Positions 17,762 through 25,249 of a stretch of DNA of 64,000 nt are shown here, in pieces. The DNA is taken from contig NZ_WUAF01000005.1 in NCBI RefSeq assembly GCF_009800965.1, positions 1 through 64,000 of the forward strand, given 5' to 3'. The DNA is from Cognatazoarcus halotolerans (GTDB taxonomy: Bacteria; Pseudomonadota; Gammaproteobacteria; Burkholderiales; Rhodocyclaceae). Made by a program: the position numbers and the translations under genes. Each line of letters starts with the position of its first letter. Position 1 is the first letter of the stretch. Under the pieces are notes generated by a model. The model searched no databases, had not been told where the DNA came from, and saw nothing but the letters and a program-made list of their open reading frames with translations.

Positions 17762-17796
17762 GCCGGCCCGGTGTCGTCACCGGGCCGGCATTTTTA
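17762..17796 (+). terminator. Rho-independent terminator closing the bad/liv operon
   Basis: A perfect 12-base stem (GCCGGCCCGGTG and CACCGGGCCGGC) with loop TCGT is followed by ATTTTTAT. It lies 210 bases after the nitroreductase stop and touches the end of the convergent thioesterase gene. The T-run favours the plus strand. Confidence 0.9.
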
Positions 17797-18207
17797 TGTG
17801 GTGCTCAGATAGGTGGAGAAGCGCTGATGCCAGATTCCCTCGATCGGGACCGGACGCAGGTTCTCCAGCGAAGTGAGGACGACGATCAGCTTCGCCCGCA
17901 GTCGGGCCTCCTCTGAGGTGCCGGCCGAGACGAGCAGGGTCATCGAGCTTGTCCCGATGCGCTCGACCTCGAGTTCAAAGCGCAGACGGTCGCCATAGCG
18001 GCTCGGTGCGATGTATTCGACCTCCAGGCGCACGGTCGGTATGCCCAGCCGATGGGTTTCGTGGAATGCCCGGAAGCCGATGTCGAGCCCTTCGTCAAAC
18101 CAATCCTCGACCACTTCGTTGATCAGTTCGACGTAGCGAGGATAAAAGCCGATCCCGGCCGGATCGCAGTGAGCGAAGCGGATCTGTTTGTCCGTGTTGA
18201 AGATCAT
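17794..18207 (-). CDS. Hot-dog acyl-CoA thioesterase (4-hydroxybenzoyl-CoA thioesterase family)
   Basis: A 137-residue single hot-dog domain. The active-site segment IRFAHCDPAGIGFYPRYVELIN (landmark near residues 9-30) has the catalytic Asp of the 4-hydroxybenzoyl-CoA thioesterase / YbgC group. The end of its frame touches the terminator of the bad operon, and its start faces the hydratase operon across 232 bases. In this setting it may release CoA from dead-end ring or dicarboxylic thioesters when the pool is trapped. The exact substrate is not readable. Confidence 0.82.
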   Translation of the reverse strand: MIFNTDKQIRFAHCDPAGIGFYPRYVELINEVVEDWFDEGLDIGFRAFHETHRLGIPTVRLEVEYIAPSRYGDRLRFELEVERIGTSSMTLLVSAGTSEEARLRAKLIVVLTSLENLRPVPIEGIWHQRFSTYLSTT

Positions 18208-18439
18208 GTCGTGCTTCCGGGTCGAGAGTTCGTGATTGTCGGCATGCCTGTCTGACTACTTATTGACATGATCTCATGGGCGAACAATTTAATCTTCAGA
18301 AATATATGGATAAAGACGAGTATTTGAATGCCAAAAAGAGTAAATATATTGACACAAAATTGCGCTCTGGTTAATGTTTTCAAAACCGGCCAGGACGATC
18401 CCGGAACCCGGTACCTACCAAAATGACGGAGACGAAGGC
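18208..18439. promoter_or_regulatory. AT-rich divergent regulatory region (thioesterase / hydratase operon)
   Basis: A 232-base AT-rich stretch between divergent genes. It holds TTGACATGA at 18263, TTGACACAA at 18349, and a small palindrome CATGA-TC-TCATG around 18267-18278. The best plus-strand promoter is -35 TTGACA (18349-18354), a 17-base spacer and -10 TAATGT (18372-18377). The -10 box would cover the ATG at 18374, which argues for the GTG at 18440 as the real start. A weak minus-strand promoter (TTGTTC, 17 bases, AATAAG) overlaps the first TTGACA. Confidence 0.4.
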
Positions 18440-19210
18440 GTGCAGGAACTGATACTCGAATTTCCACAGCCAGCGGTCGCGCTGCTGAAACTGAACCGAC
18501 CGGAGGCGCACAATGCGCTCGGTCAGCCGCTGCGCGCCGCGTTGGCTGCACGCTTCGCCGAGCTTGCCTGCAATGACGAGGTGCGCGTCATCGTCCTGAC
18601 CGGAAACGAGAAGGTATTCGCCGCGGGCGCGGATCTGCGGGCGATGGCCGATGCCGGCCCGGTCGATATCATGCTGCTCAACAATCAGCGCATGTGGCAG
18701 GCGATCGCCGGCTGCCCGAAACCGGTGATCGCCGCGGTCAATGGCTACGCCCTGGGTGGCGGCTGCGAGTTGGCGATGCACGCTGACATCATCGTTGCGG
18801 GCGAAGGTGCAATGTTTGGCCAGCCCGAGATCAAGGTCGGCATCATGCCCGGCGCCGGCGGGATCCAGCGGCTGGCGCGTACGGTCGGCAAGTTCAAGGC
18901 CTTTCGCATGTTGCTGACGGGCGAGCCGATCGGTGCACGAGATGCAGAGGCGGCCGGGCTGGTCAGCGAAGTGGTGCCGGATGCGGAAGTGCTCGACCGT
19001 GCGCTGGCACTGGCCGGCAGCATCGCGACGATGCCGCCACTTGCGGTGGCGCAGATCAAGGAGGTGCTGCTGGGCGGGCAGGACGCATCGCTGGACACCG
19101 CGTTGCTGCTTGAGCGCAAGGCATTCCAGTTGTTGTTTGCGAGCGCGGACCAGAAGGAAGGCATGCACGCTTTCCTCGACAAGCGTCAGCCGAACTTCCG
19201 GGGGCGCTGA
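18440..19210 (+). CDS. Enoyl-CoA hydratase (PaaF-like), likely for dehydropimeloyl-CoA
   Basis: A 256-residue crotonase with both hydratase glutamates, Glu110 (GGGCE) and Glu130 (QPEIK), and the oxyanion segment FAAGADL. The GTG at 18440 is preceded by GGAG at eight bases and gives the normal family length; an upstream ATG at 18374 would sit in a likely -10 box. The set hydratase, 3-hydroxyacyl-CoA dehydrogenase and thiolase is like the lower phenylacetate/adipate pathway (PaaF, PaaH, PaaJ), which handles dicarboxylyl-CoA esters. Next to badI, pimeloyl-CoA is the likely substrate. True phenylacetate genes are not seen in the window. Confidence 0.83.
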   Translation: MQELILEFPQPAVALLKLNRPEAHNALGQPLRAALAARFAELACNDEVRVIVLTGNEKVFAAGADLRAMADAGPVDIMLLNNQRMWQAIAGCPKPVIAAVNGYALGGGCELAMHADIIVAGEGAMFGQPEIKVGIMPGAGGIQRLARTVGKFKAFRMLLTGEPIGARDAEAAGLVSEVVPDAEVLDRALALAGSIATMPPLAVAQIKEVLLGGQDASLDTALLLERKAFQLLFASADQKEGMHAFLDKRQPNFRGR

Positions 19211-19212
19211 AC

Positions 19213-20733
19213 ATGTTCGACGCAACGCGTGAAGATTTGCAGATCGGCATCGTTGGCACCGGACTGATGGGCCGAGGGATCGCCCAGATTGCGGCAATGG
19301 CGGGCATCACGGTGTATCTGTTCGATGCCCGCGAGGGGGCGGCGGAGGAGGCAAGGGCGGCCGTCGAGACGACCTTCATAATGCTCTCCGGCAAGGGACG
19401 CATCGACGCCGATGCCGCAGCGGCCGCGTCTGCCCGGCTGAAACCGGCAGCATCGCTGGCGGAGCTTGCCGGTGCTCATCTGGTGGTCGAGGCGATCGTC
19501 GAGCAGCTCGATGCCAAGCGCGCCCTCTTTGCCGAACTGGAGGCCGTGGTTGCGGAAGACTGCGTGCTTGCCACAAACACCTCGTCGCTACCGGTGACCA
19601 GCATCGCGGCGGGTTGCCGCGTGCCACAGCGGGTCGCGGGCTTTCACTTCTTCAGCCCGGTTCCGCTGATGAAAATCGTGGAAGTGATCGACGGGGTGAT
19701 GACCGAGCCGTCGGTGACCGACAGCCTCGTGGCGCTGGGGGAGCGCATGGGCCACACCGCGGTGCGTGCCAAGGACACGCCAGGATTCATCGTCAATCAC
19801 GCCGGCCGCGGTTTCCTGACCGAGGCTCTGCGCATCGTCGGCGAGGGCATCGCCGATTTTGCCGCTGTTGACCGCATTCTGCGTGCCGGCGCCGGATTCC
19901 GGCTGGGCCCCTTCGAACTCCTTGATCTCACCGGACTGGACGTCTCGCATCCGGTCATGGAGTCGATCTATGGCCAGTATTACCAGGAACCGCGCTATCG
20001 GCCCTCGCCGATTGCCCGCCAGCGGCTCGCCGCGGGTCTGCTGGGGCGCAAGAGCGCCCGCGGATTCTATGTTTACACCGATGGCCGGGCCGAGCAGGCA
20101 CCGGTGCCGCCCGTACCGCCGCTGTGCGCCATGCCGGTGTGGCTGGGCGAGGGGGATGCGGCGCTGCGGGCCATGCTGGCTGCCCGCCTGGATGCCGCCG
20201 GGATGCGGGTCGAAAACGGTGACAGGCCGGGCGTCGATGCGGCGTGCGTGGTGTTGCCGATCGGCGTCGACGCCACCGCCGCGGCACTTGAGGCGGGGGT
20301 GGACCCCGGCCGAACGGTCGCGATCGACCCCTTCTTTGCAGAGCGGCAGATCACCTTGATGAACACGCCGGTGACCAGACCGGAAGTGCGCGATGCTGTC
20401 TGGGCAGCGCTTGCTGCCGACGGCGGTCCCATCACCACCATTCACGACAGCCCGGGTTTCGTCAGCCAGCGGGTGCTGGCGATGATCGTCAATATCGCCT
20501 GCGACATTGCCCAGCAGCGCATTGCCACCCCGGCCGACATCGACCGTGCGGTGACGCTCGGGCTCGGTTATCCGCAAGGCCCGCTGGCCATGGGTGATGC
20601 GCTTGGCGCCCCGCGGGTATTGCAGGTGCTGGATGCGATGCATGCCTTCTACCGGGACCCGCGCTACCGCCCCAGCCCCTGGCTGACCCGCCGTGCGCGG
20701 CTAGGAGTGTCGCTGCTGACGCCCGAAAACTGA
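19213..20733 (+). CDS. 3-hydroxyacyl-CoA dehydrogenase (PaaH-like, two C-terminal domains)
   Basis: A 506-residue NAD-dependent dehydrogenase. The Rossmann motif GTGLMGRGIAQ starts at residue 15; EAIVEQLDAKRALF and NTSSLPVT follow, then HFFSPVPLMKIVEV, with the catalytic His in it, and a first C-terminal 3HCDH domain (KDTPGFIVNHAGRGF). A second, similar module near 420 (HDSPGFVSQRVLAM, GYPQGPLAMGD) completes the PaaH-type architecture. It begins two bases after the hydratase stop and is followed 30 bases on by the thiolase. It should oxidise 3-hydroxypimeloyl-CoA, or other 3-hydroxydicarboxylyl-CoA. Confidence 0.87.
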   Translation: MFDATREDLQIGIVGTGLMGRGIAQIAAMAGITVYLFDAREGAAEEARAAVETTFIMLSGKGRIDADAAAAASARLKPAASLAELAGAHLVVEAIVEQLDAKRALFAELEAVVAEDCVLATNTSSLPVTSIAAGCRVPQRVAGFHFFSPVPLMKIVEVIDGVMTEPSVTDSLVALGERMGHTAVRAKDTPGFIVNHAGRGFLTEALRIVGEGIADFAAVDRILRAGAGFRLGPFELLDLTGLDVSHPVMESIYGQYYQEPRYRPSPIARQRLAAGLLGRKSARGFYVYTDGRAEQAPVPPVPPLCAMPVWLGEGDAALRAMLAARLDAAGMRVENGDRPGVDAACVVLPIGVDATAAALEAGVDPGRTVAIDPFFAERQITLMNTPVTRPEVRDAVWAALAADGGPITTIHDSPGFVSQRVLAMIVNIACDIAQQRIATPADIDRAVTLGLGYPQGPLAMGDALGAPRVLQVLDAMHAFYRDPRYRPSPWLTRRARLGVSLLTPEN

Positions 20734-20763
20734 ATCCCAACGCTTCAACGAGGTGAACAAGAA

Positions 20764-21969
20764 ATGCTTGATGCCTATATCTACGATGGCCTGCGCTCGC
20801 CGATCGGCCGCCACGGGGGTGCGCTGGCACCGGTTCGTCCGGACGATCTGGCTGCTGCCGTCATTCGCGCGCTCGTCGATCGCAGTGCTTTCGACCCTGC
20901 AGGTTTCGAGGACGTCATCCTTGGCTGCGCTGCTCAATCCGGCGAAGACGGTCGCAACGTTGCGCGCCACGCGGCACTGCTGGCCGGGCTACCGGAGACG
21001 GTAGCGGGGCAGACGGTCAACCGCCTTTGCGGCAGCGGTCTTGCAGCGCTGCTCGATAGTGCGCGGGCGGTAAGCTGCGGCGAGGGCAGCCTGTTTGTCG
21101 CGGGCGGCGTCGAGAGCATGAGCCGCGCACCTTTCGTGGTCGGCAAACCCGAGGCCGCATGGAGCCGCGACTTCAAGGTCTTCGACACCACGATCGGCGC
21201 ACGCTTTCCGAATCCCGACCTGGTGGCGAGTTACGGCAATGACAGCATGCCGGAGACCGCCGATAACGTGGCCGCCGAGATCGGCATCGACCGTGCCGCA
21301 TCCGATCGCTTTGCGGCAGCATCGCAGGCGAAATACGCGGCGGCCCGTGATGCCGGCTTCTTCACCGACGAGATCCTGCCAATCGAAGTCCCTACCGGTC
21401 GCAAGAAGCCGCCTCGCATCGTCTGCGAAGACGAGCATCCCCGCCCCGATACAACGGTGGAAAGCCTCGCATCGCTCAAACCCCTGTTCGGTGGCGTGGT
21501 GACGGCGGGCAATGCCTCGGGCATCAATGATGGCGCTGCCGCCTTGATTGTCGGTAGCCGCGCGGCCGGCGAGTCTGCCGGCGTCAGGGCGCGGGGACGC
21601 ATTCTTGCCGGCGCAGTGGTCGGCGTGGCGCCACGGGTAATGGGGATCGGCCCGGCGTTCGCGATCCCGCGGGCACTGGAGCGCGCCGGGCTCGCGCTTG
21701 CCGACATCGACGTGATCGAAATCAATGAAGCCTTCGCGCCGCAGGTGCTGGGTTGCCTCAAGCTGCTCGGCCTCGATTTCGGCGATCCGCGGGTCAATCC
21801 CAACGGCGGCGGCATTGCCCTTGGCCATCCGCTCGGCGCCTCGGGGGCACGGATTGCCTTGACCGCGTTGCGTGAACTCGAGCGTCGTGGCGGCCGTTAC
21901 GCAGTGGTGAGCCTGTGCATCGGGGTAGGGCAGGGTATCGCGCTAGTGCTCGAACGCTGCGAGCAGTGA
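20764..21969 (+). CDS. Beta-ketoacyl-CoA thiolase (PaaJ/PcaF-like)
   Basis: A 401-residue thiolase. Cys89 in NRLCGSGL is the acyl-accepting residue; the base His lies in IALGHPLGASGAR and the second Cys in SLCIGVGQG. It resembles beta-ketoadipyl-CoA thiolases, so a 3-oxodicarboxylyl-CoA is the likely substrate: 3-oxopimeloyl-CoA would give glutaryl-CoA plus acetyl-CoA, feeding the GcdH encoded 8 kb upstream. GAGGTGAACAAGA precedes the ATG. It ends the three-gene operon and is convergent with the next LysR gene, with 18 bases between stops. Confidence 0.88.
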   Translation: MLDAYIYDGLRSPIGRHGGALAPVRPDDLAAAVIRALVDRSAFDPAGFEDVILGCAAQSGEDGRNVARHAALLAGLPETVAGQTVNRLCGSGLAALLDSARAVSCGEGSLFVAGGVESMSRAPFVVGKPEAAWSRDFKVFDTTIGARFPNPDLVASYGNDSMPETADNVAAEIGIDRAASDRFAAASQAKYAAARDAGFFTDEILPIEVPTGRKKPPRIVCEDEHPRPDTTVESLASLKPLFGGVVTAGNASGINDGAAALIVGSRAAGESAGVRARGRILAGAVVGVAPRVMGIGPAFAIPRALERAGLALADIDVIEINEAFAPQVLGCLKLLGLDFGDPRVNPNGGGIALGHPLGASGARIALTALRELERRGGRYAVVSLCIGVGQGIALVLERCEQ

Positions 21970-21987
21970 GCGGCAAGGGGGCGTCGA

Positions 21988-22908
21988 TCATCGGTTCGAT
22001 ATGCTCGCGGGGGCCGGACACTTGGCCAAGGTTTCGATCAGCATATCGACGAAAGCACGCGTCTTTGCCGGGATGAGGCGTCGACTCGGCATCACCGCCC
22101 ATGCGGTCTGGCTTGGTGCCTGCCATTCGGGCAAGAGCTGCACCAGATCGCCACGGGCGAGTGCCTCATGCACAAAGGCATGGGTGACCGTGGCGATGCC
22201 CGCGCCCTGTTCGGCCATGCGCAGCAGCAGACCGAGCGAGTTTGCGCTGAGCCGACCGGGTAGCTCACCTTCCCAGCGCTGGTCGGCACATCGCAGTTCC
22301 AGGCCAGCCGGCTCGTCGCCACGCAGCAACCGCAGGCCGACGTGGTTGGCAAGATCGTCGGGGTGTCGAGGGGTTCCATGGCGGGCCAGGTATTCGGGCG
22401 TGGCGACCAGGATCGACGCGAATTCGCCGACCCTCCGGGCGACCAGGGTCGCGTCGTCGGGTAGCTTGCCCATGCGGATTGCGAGGTCGAAGTTCTCGCC
22501 GATGAGATCGACGCGCCTGGGGGAAAGATCGAGTCGCAACTCGATGCGTGGGTAGCGTGCGCAGAATTCGGCAAGCATCGGTGTGAGTACGAGGGTGCTG
22601 AAATCCGCAAGCATCGACACCCGTAGCATGCCGCTCGGCTCGGCATGACGCTGCTCGGCGAGGCTGCGTACCGCGTCGATCTCCTCGCCGACGCGGCGTG
22701 CGTGAGCGAGCAGTCCTTCGCCGAAATCGGTGATCGTGAGACTGCGGGTGGTGCGGGTCAGGAGGCGTTCGCCAAGCTCGTCCTCGAGCGCGGCGATGCG
22801 GCGCGATACCGAGGATTTGGGCAGGCCAAGCTGAGCGGCGGCGCGGGTGAAGCTACCGGCTTCGACCACCGCTGCGTAAATCATGAGGTCATTCGGATCG
22901 ATCTGCAT
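21988..22908 (-). CDS. LysR-family regulator, divergent from azoR
   Basis: A 306-residue LysR-type regulator. The N-terminal winged helix has [28 protein letters not shown] near residue 18, followed by a linker helix and an effector domain with [19 protein letters not shown], the form of the large LrhA/DsdC-unlike CrgA/AaeR-type group. The ATG follows GGAGGAACAAT. The gene is transcribed away from the azoreductase gene across 103 bases, the usual arrangement of a regulator with its target. The inducer is not readable; a quinone or electrophile response is a guess. Confidence 0.87.
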   Translation of the reverse strand: MQIDPNDLMIYAAVVEAGSFTRAAAQLGLPKSSVSRRIAALEDELGERLLTRTTRSLTITDFGEGLLAHARRVGEEIDAVRSLAEQRHAEPSGMLRVSMLADFSTLVLTPMLAEFCARYPRIELRLDLSPRRVDLIGENFDLAIRMGKLPDDATLVARRVGEFASILVATPEYLARHGTPRHPDDLANHVGLRLLRGDEPAGLELRCADQRWEGELPGRLSANSLGLLLRMAEQGAGIATVTHAFVHEALARGDLVQLLPEWQAPSQTAWAVMPSRRLIPAKTRAFVDMLIETLAKCPAPASISNR

Positions 22909-23011
22909 ATTGTTCCTCCGATGGAACAATGTTATCCATTTCGCGGGCTTTTTAATATCGATCGCAACCAATACAGTAAGGCCGTACCCAAACAACACAG
23001 AGGACACAGCC

Positions 23012-23611
23012 ATGAACATCCTTCAGATCAATGCCAGCGCGAAGCGCCAGGGTTCCGAATCCACCCGTCTCGCCAATGCAATCACCGGCCGACTGCGCGC
23101 CGCCGATCCGTCCGCCGAAGTCGTGACGAGGGATCTGGCCAGTGCGCCGATGCCGGTGCTCGACGATGCTGCGCTCGGCGCCTTGTTTACCCCAGCGGCT
23201 GAGCGCAGTGCTGAACAGGCCGCGCGGGTCGCGCTGGACGATGCGGCAATCGCCGAGATCCAGGCGGCCGACGTGATGGTGCTCGGTGTGCCGATGTACA
23301 ACTTCGGCGTGCCGGCTCAACTCAAGAACTGGATCGATGCAATCTCGCGCGCCCAGGTCACCTTCCGCTATACCGAGAAAGGGCCGCAGGGTTTGCTCCT
23401 TGGCAAGAAGGTCTATGTGGCGCTGACCCGCGGTGGACGCTATCGCGACACCCCGGCCGATTCGCAGGTACCGTACCTGAAGACCGTGCTCGCCTTCCTC
23501 GGCATGGATGATGTGCAGTTCGTGTACGCCGAAGGTCTCGCCATGGGGGCCGATGTTGCCGCCGAGGCATTGGCTAGCGCAGGGCGTGAAATCGAACAGC
23601 TGGCGGCGTAA
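23012..23611 (+). CDS. azoR: FMN-dependent NADH-azoreductase (quinone reductase)
   Basis: A 199-residue flavodoxin-fold enzyme. The FMN phosphate loop is at the N-terminus ([15 protein letters not shown]), the [17 protein letters not shown] segment is near residue 96, and [19 protein letters not shown] is near 147. AzoR-type enzymes reduce quinones and azo compounds with two electrons in the cytosol. AGAGGAC precedes the ATG. The divergent LysR is its probable regulator, and a pirin gene follows 52 bases on, so the two may be co-expressed under electrophile stress. Confidence 0.9.
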   Translation: MNILQINASAKRQGSESTRLANAITGRLRAADPSAEVVTRDLASAPMPVLDDAALGALFTPAAERSAEQAARVALDDAAIAEIQAADVMVLGVPMYNFGVPAQLKNWIDAISRAQVTFRYTEKGPQGLLLGKKVYVALTRGGRYRDTPADSQVPYLKTVLAFLGMDDVQFVYAEGLAMGADVAAEALASAGREIEQLAA

Positions 23612-23663
23612 TCAAGGGCCGGGTCCGGACAGTGAGTGCAGCTTGCAACCAGGAGAACGCAGA

Positions 23664-24551
23664 ATGAATGCAATATCGACGCAAATGACGCCGGAAGTGG
23701 TGAACAGCCCACGCGAGGTCGAGCGTGTCGTGGCCGGAATGCCGACCTCCGACGGTGCCGGCGTGCGGCTTACCCGGGTGCTGGCGCACACCCTGCAGCG
23801 CCGTCTCGACCCGTTCCTGATGCTCGACGCGTTCCGTTCGGATGATCCGAACGACTACATTGCCGGCTTTCCGGAACATCCCCACCGCGGCTTCGAGACG
23901 GTGACCTACATGATCGCCGGGCGGATGCGCCACCGCGACAGCACCGGCGGCGAAGGCCTGCTGGAAAACGGCGGGGTGCAGTGGATGACGGCGGCGCGCG
24001 GCGTGATCCATTCGGAGATGCCCGAGCAGGAAGCGGGTGTGATGGAAGGTTTCCAGCTGTGGCTCAACCTGCCGGCTTCGGCCAAGATGGGCGAGGCTGG
24101 CTATCGGGACATTCCCGCCGCCGGAATCCCGGAGTTCACCGCCGGAGCGGATGTCCGGGTGCGGGTCATCGCGGGCCGCAGCCACGGCGTGGCCGGGGCC
24201 GTCGAGCGGCCGGTGACCGAGCCGCTCTACCTTGACATCCATCTGCCGGCCGGTGCCCGCTTCGAACAGGCCTTGCCGCCGGAACACAATGCCTTCATCT
24301 ATGTCTATCGTGGCGAAGTCACGGCGGGGCCGCAGCAGGAGCGGGTCGGCGAGAAACGGATGGCGGTTCTTGCCAACGGGGCCGAAAATGACGGCGCGAG
24401 GCTTGATGCGGTTACGGATGCAAGAGTATTGCTGGTGGCCGGACGCCCGCTTGGCGAACCCATCGTACAATACGGGCCGTTTGTAATGAATACGCGTGAA
24501 CAGATCGAGCAGGCCCTCGCCGATTATCGGGATGGAACGCTTGCCGCCTGA
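23664..24551 (+). CDS. Pirin family protein
   Basis: A 295-residue bicupin. The first cupin holds the metal ligands of pirins: HPHRGFETVTYMI (about residues 73-85) with two His, His in the RHRDSTGG loop, and VIHSEMPE near 117. The second cupin (about 180-280) is degenerate as usual. Bacterial pirins can act as quercetin 2,3-dioxygenases or interact with metabolic enzymes; the sequence does not decide between these. AGGAGAACGC precedes the ATG. It lies 52 bases behind azoR and 16 before ribA. Confidence 0.88.
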   Translation: MNAISTQMTPEVVNSPREVERVVAGMPTSDGAGVRLTRVLAHTLQRRLDPFLMLDAFRSDDPNDYIAGFPEHPHRGFETVTYMIAGRMRHRDSTGGEGLLENGGVQWMTAARGVIHSEMPEQEAGVMEGFQLWLNLPASAKMGEAGYRDIPAAGIPEFTAGADVRVRVIAGRSHGVAGAVERPVTEPLYLDIHLPAGARFEQALPPEHNAFIYVYRGEVTAGPQQERVGEKRMAVLANGAENDGARLDAVTDARVLLVAGRPLGEPIVQYGPFVMNTREQIEQALADYRDGTLAA

Positions 24552-24567
24552 CAGCGCGGGAGCAAGG

Positions 24568-25233
24568 ATGAACATCGATTCGATAGTGGAAATGCAGGTG
24601 GCGGACGATCTGGCCGAAGAGCAGGCCGCCCGTCCGACGATCAGGGGCAACATCCCGCTGCCGACGCGTGACTATGGTCCGCTGCAGGGGCGCATGGTGA
24701 CATTCGATCATCTGGGTGACGATCGCGATCACGTTGCGATGGTATTCGATGCGCCCGAGCCGACCGAAGCGCCGCTGGTGCGGATTCACTCGGAATGCCT
24801 GACCGGCGACGTGTTCGGTTCCCTGCGATGCGATTGCGGCGAGCAACTCCATGCGGCGCTCCACCGCTTTGCGGCCGAGGGTGGCGTGCTGCTCTACCTG
24901 CGCCAGGAAGGTCGCGGTATCGGCCTGAAGGCCAAGATCGATGCCTATCACCTGCAGGATTCGGGGCTCGACACCTTTGCCGCCAACGAGCATCTCGGTT
25001 TTCCGGCTGATGCCCGCGACTACCGCGTGGCGGCACGCATGCTCGAAGCGCTCGGCATCAAGCGCATCCGCCTGCTGTCGAGCAATCCGGAGAAGTGCGC
25101 CGGGCTGGAAGCCGGTGGCATCGAGGTCAGCGAGCAGGTTGCCCACGACCAACCCGCGGGGCAATGGAACCAGCGTTACCTCGAGGCCAAGGCGGTGCGG
25201 TTCGGCAAGATCAGGAAGGCCCGCAAGGGCTGA
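24568..25233 (+). CDS. ribA: GTP cyclohydrolase II
   Basis: A 221-residue enzyme opening GTP to the pyrimidine that starts riboflavin synthesis. Zinc ligands are Cys77, Cys88 and Cys90 in HSECLTGDVFGSLRCDCGEQ (landmark); RQEGRGIGL at 112-120 binds the phosphates and SNPEKCAGL is near 188. It is a standalone RibA, not a fusion with the DHBP synthase RibB. The ATG at 24568 follows GGGAGCAAGG. Linkage to two flavin- or metal-dependent stress proteins (azoR, pirin) makes flavin supply plausible as common theme. No FMN riboswitch is visible before it. Confidence 0.93.
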   Translation: MNIDSIVEMQVADDLAEEQAARPTIRGNIPLPTRDYGPLQGRMVTFDHLGDDRDHVAMVFDAPEPTEAPLVRIHSECLTGDVFGSLRCDCGEQLHAALHRFAAEGGVLLYLRQEGRGIGLKAKIDAYHLQDSGLDTFAANEHLGFPADARDYRVAARMLEALGIKRIRLLSSNPEKCAGLEAGGIEVSEQVAHDQPAGQWNQRYLEAKAVRFGKIRKARKG

Positions 25234-25249
25234 GCCCGGCGGGGGCCGC

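Noticed and set aside
18440-21969. Phenylacetate degradation operon
   Set aside because: Only the lower-pathway-like triad is present; no phenylacetate-CoA ligase, PaaABCDE oxygenase, PaaG or PaaZ is in the window.
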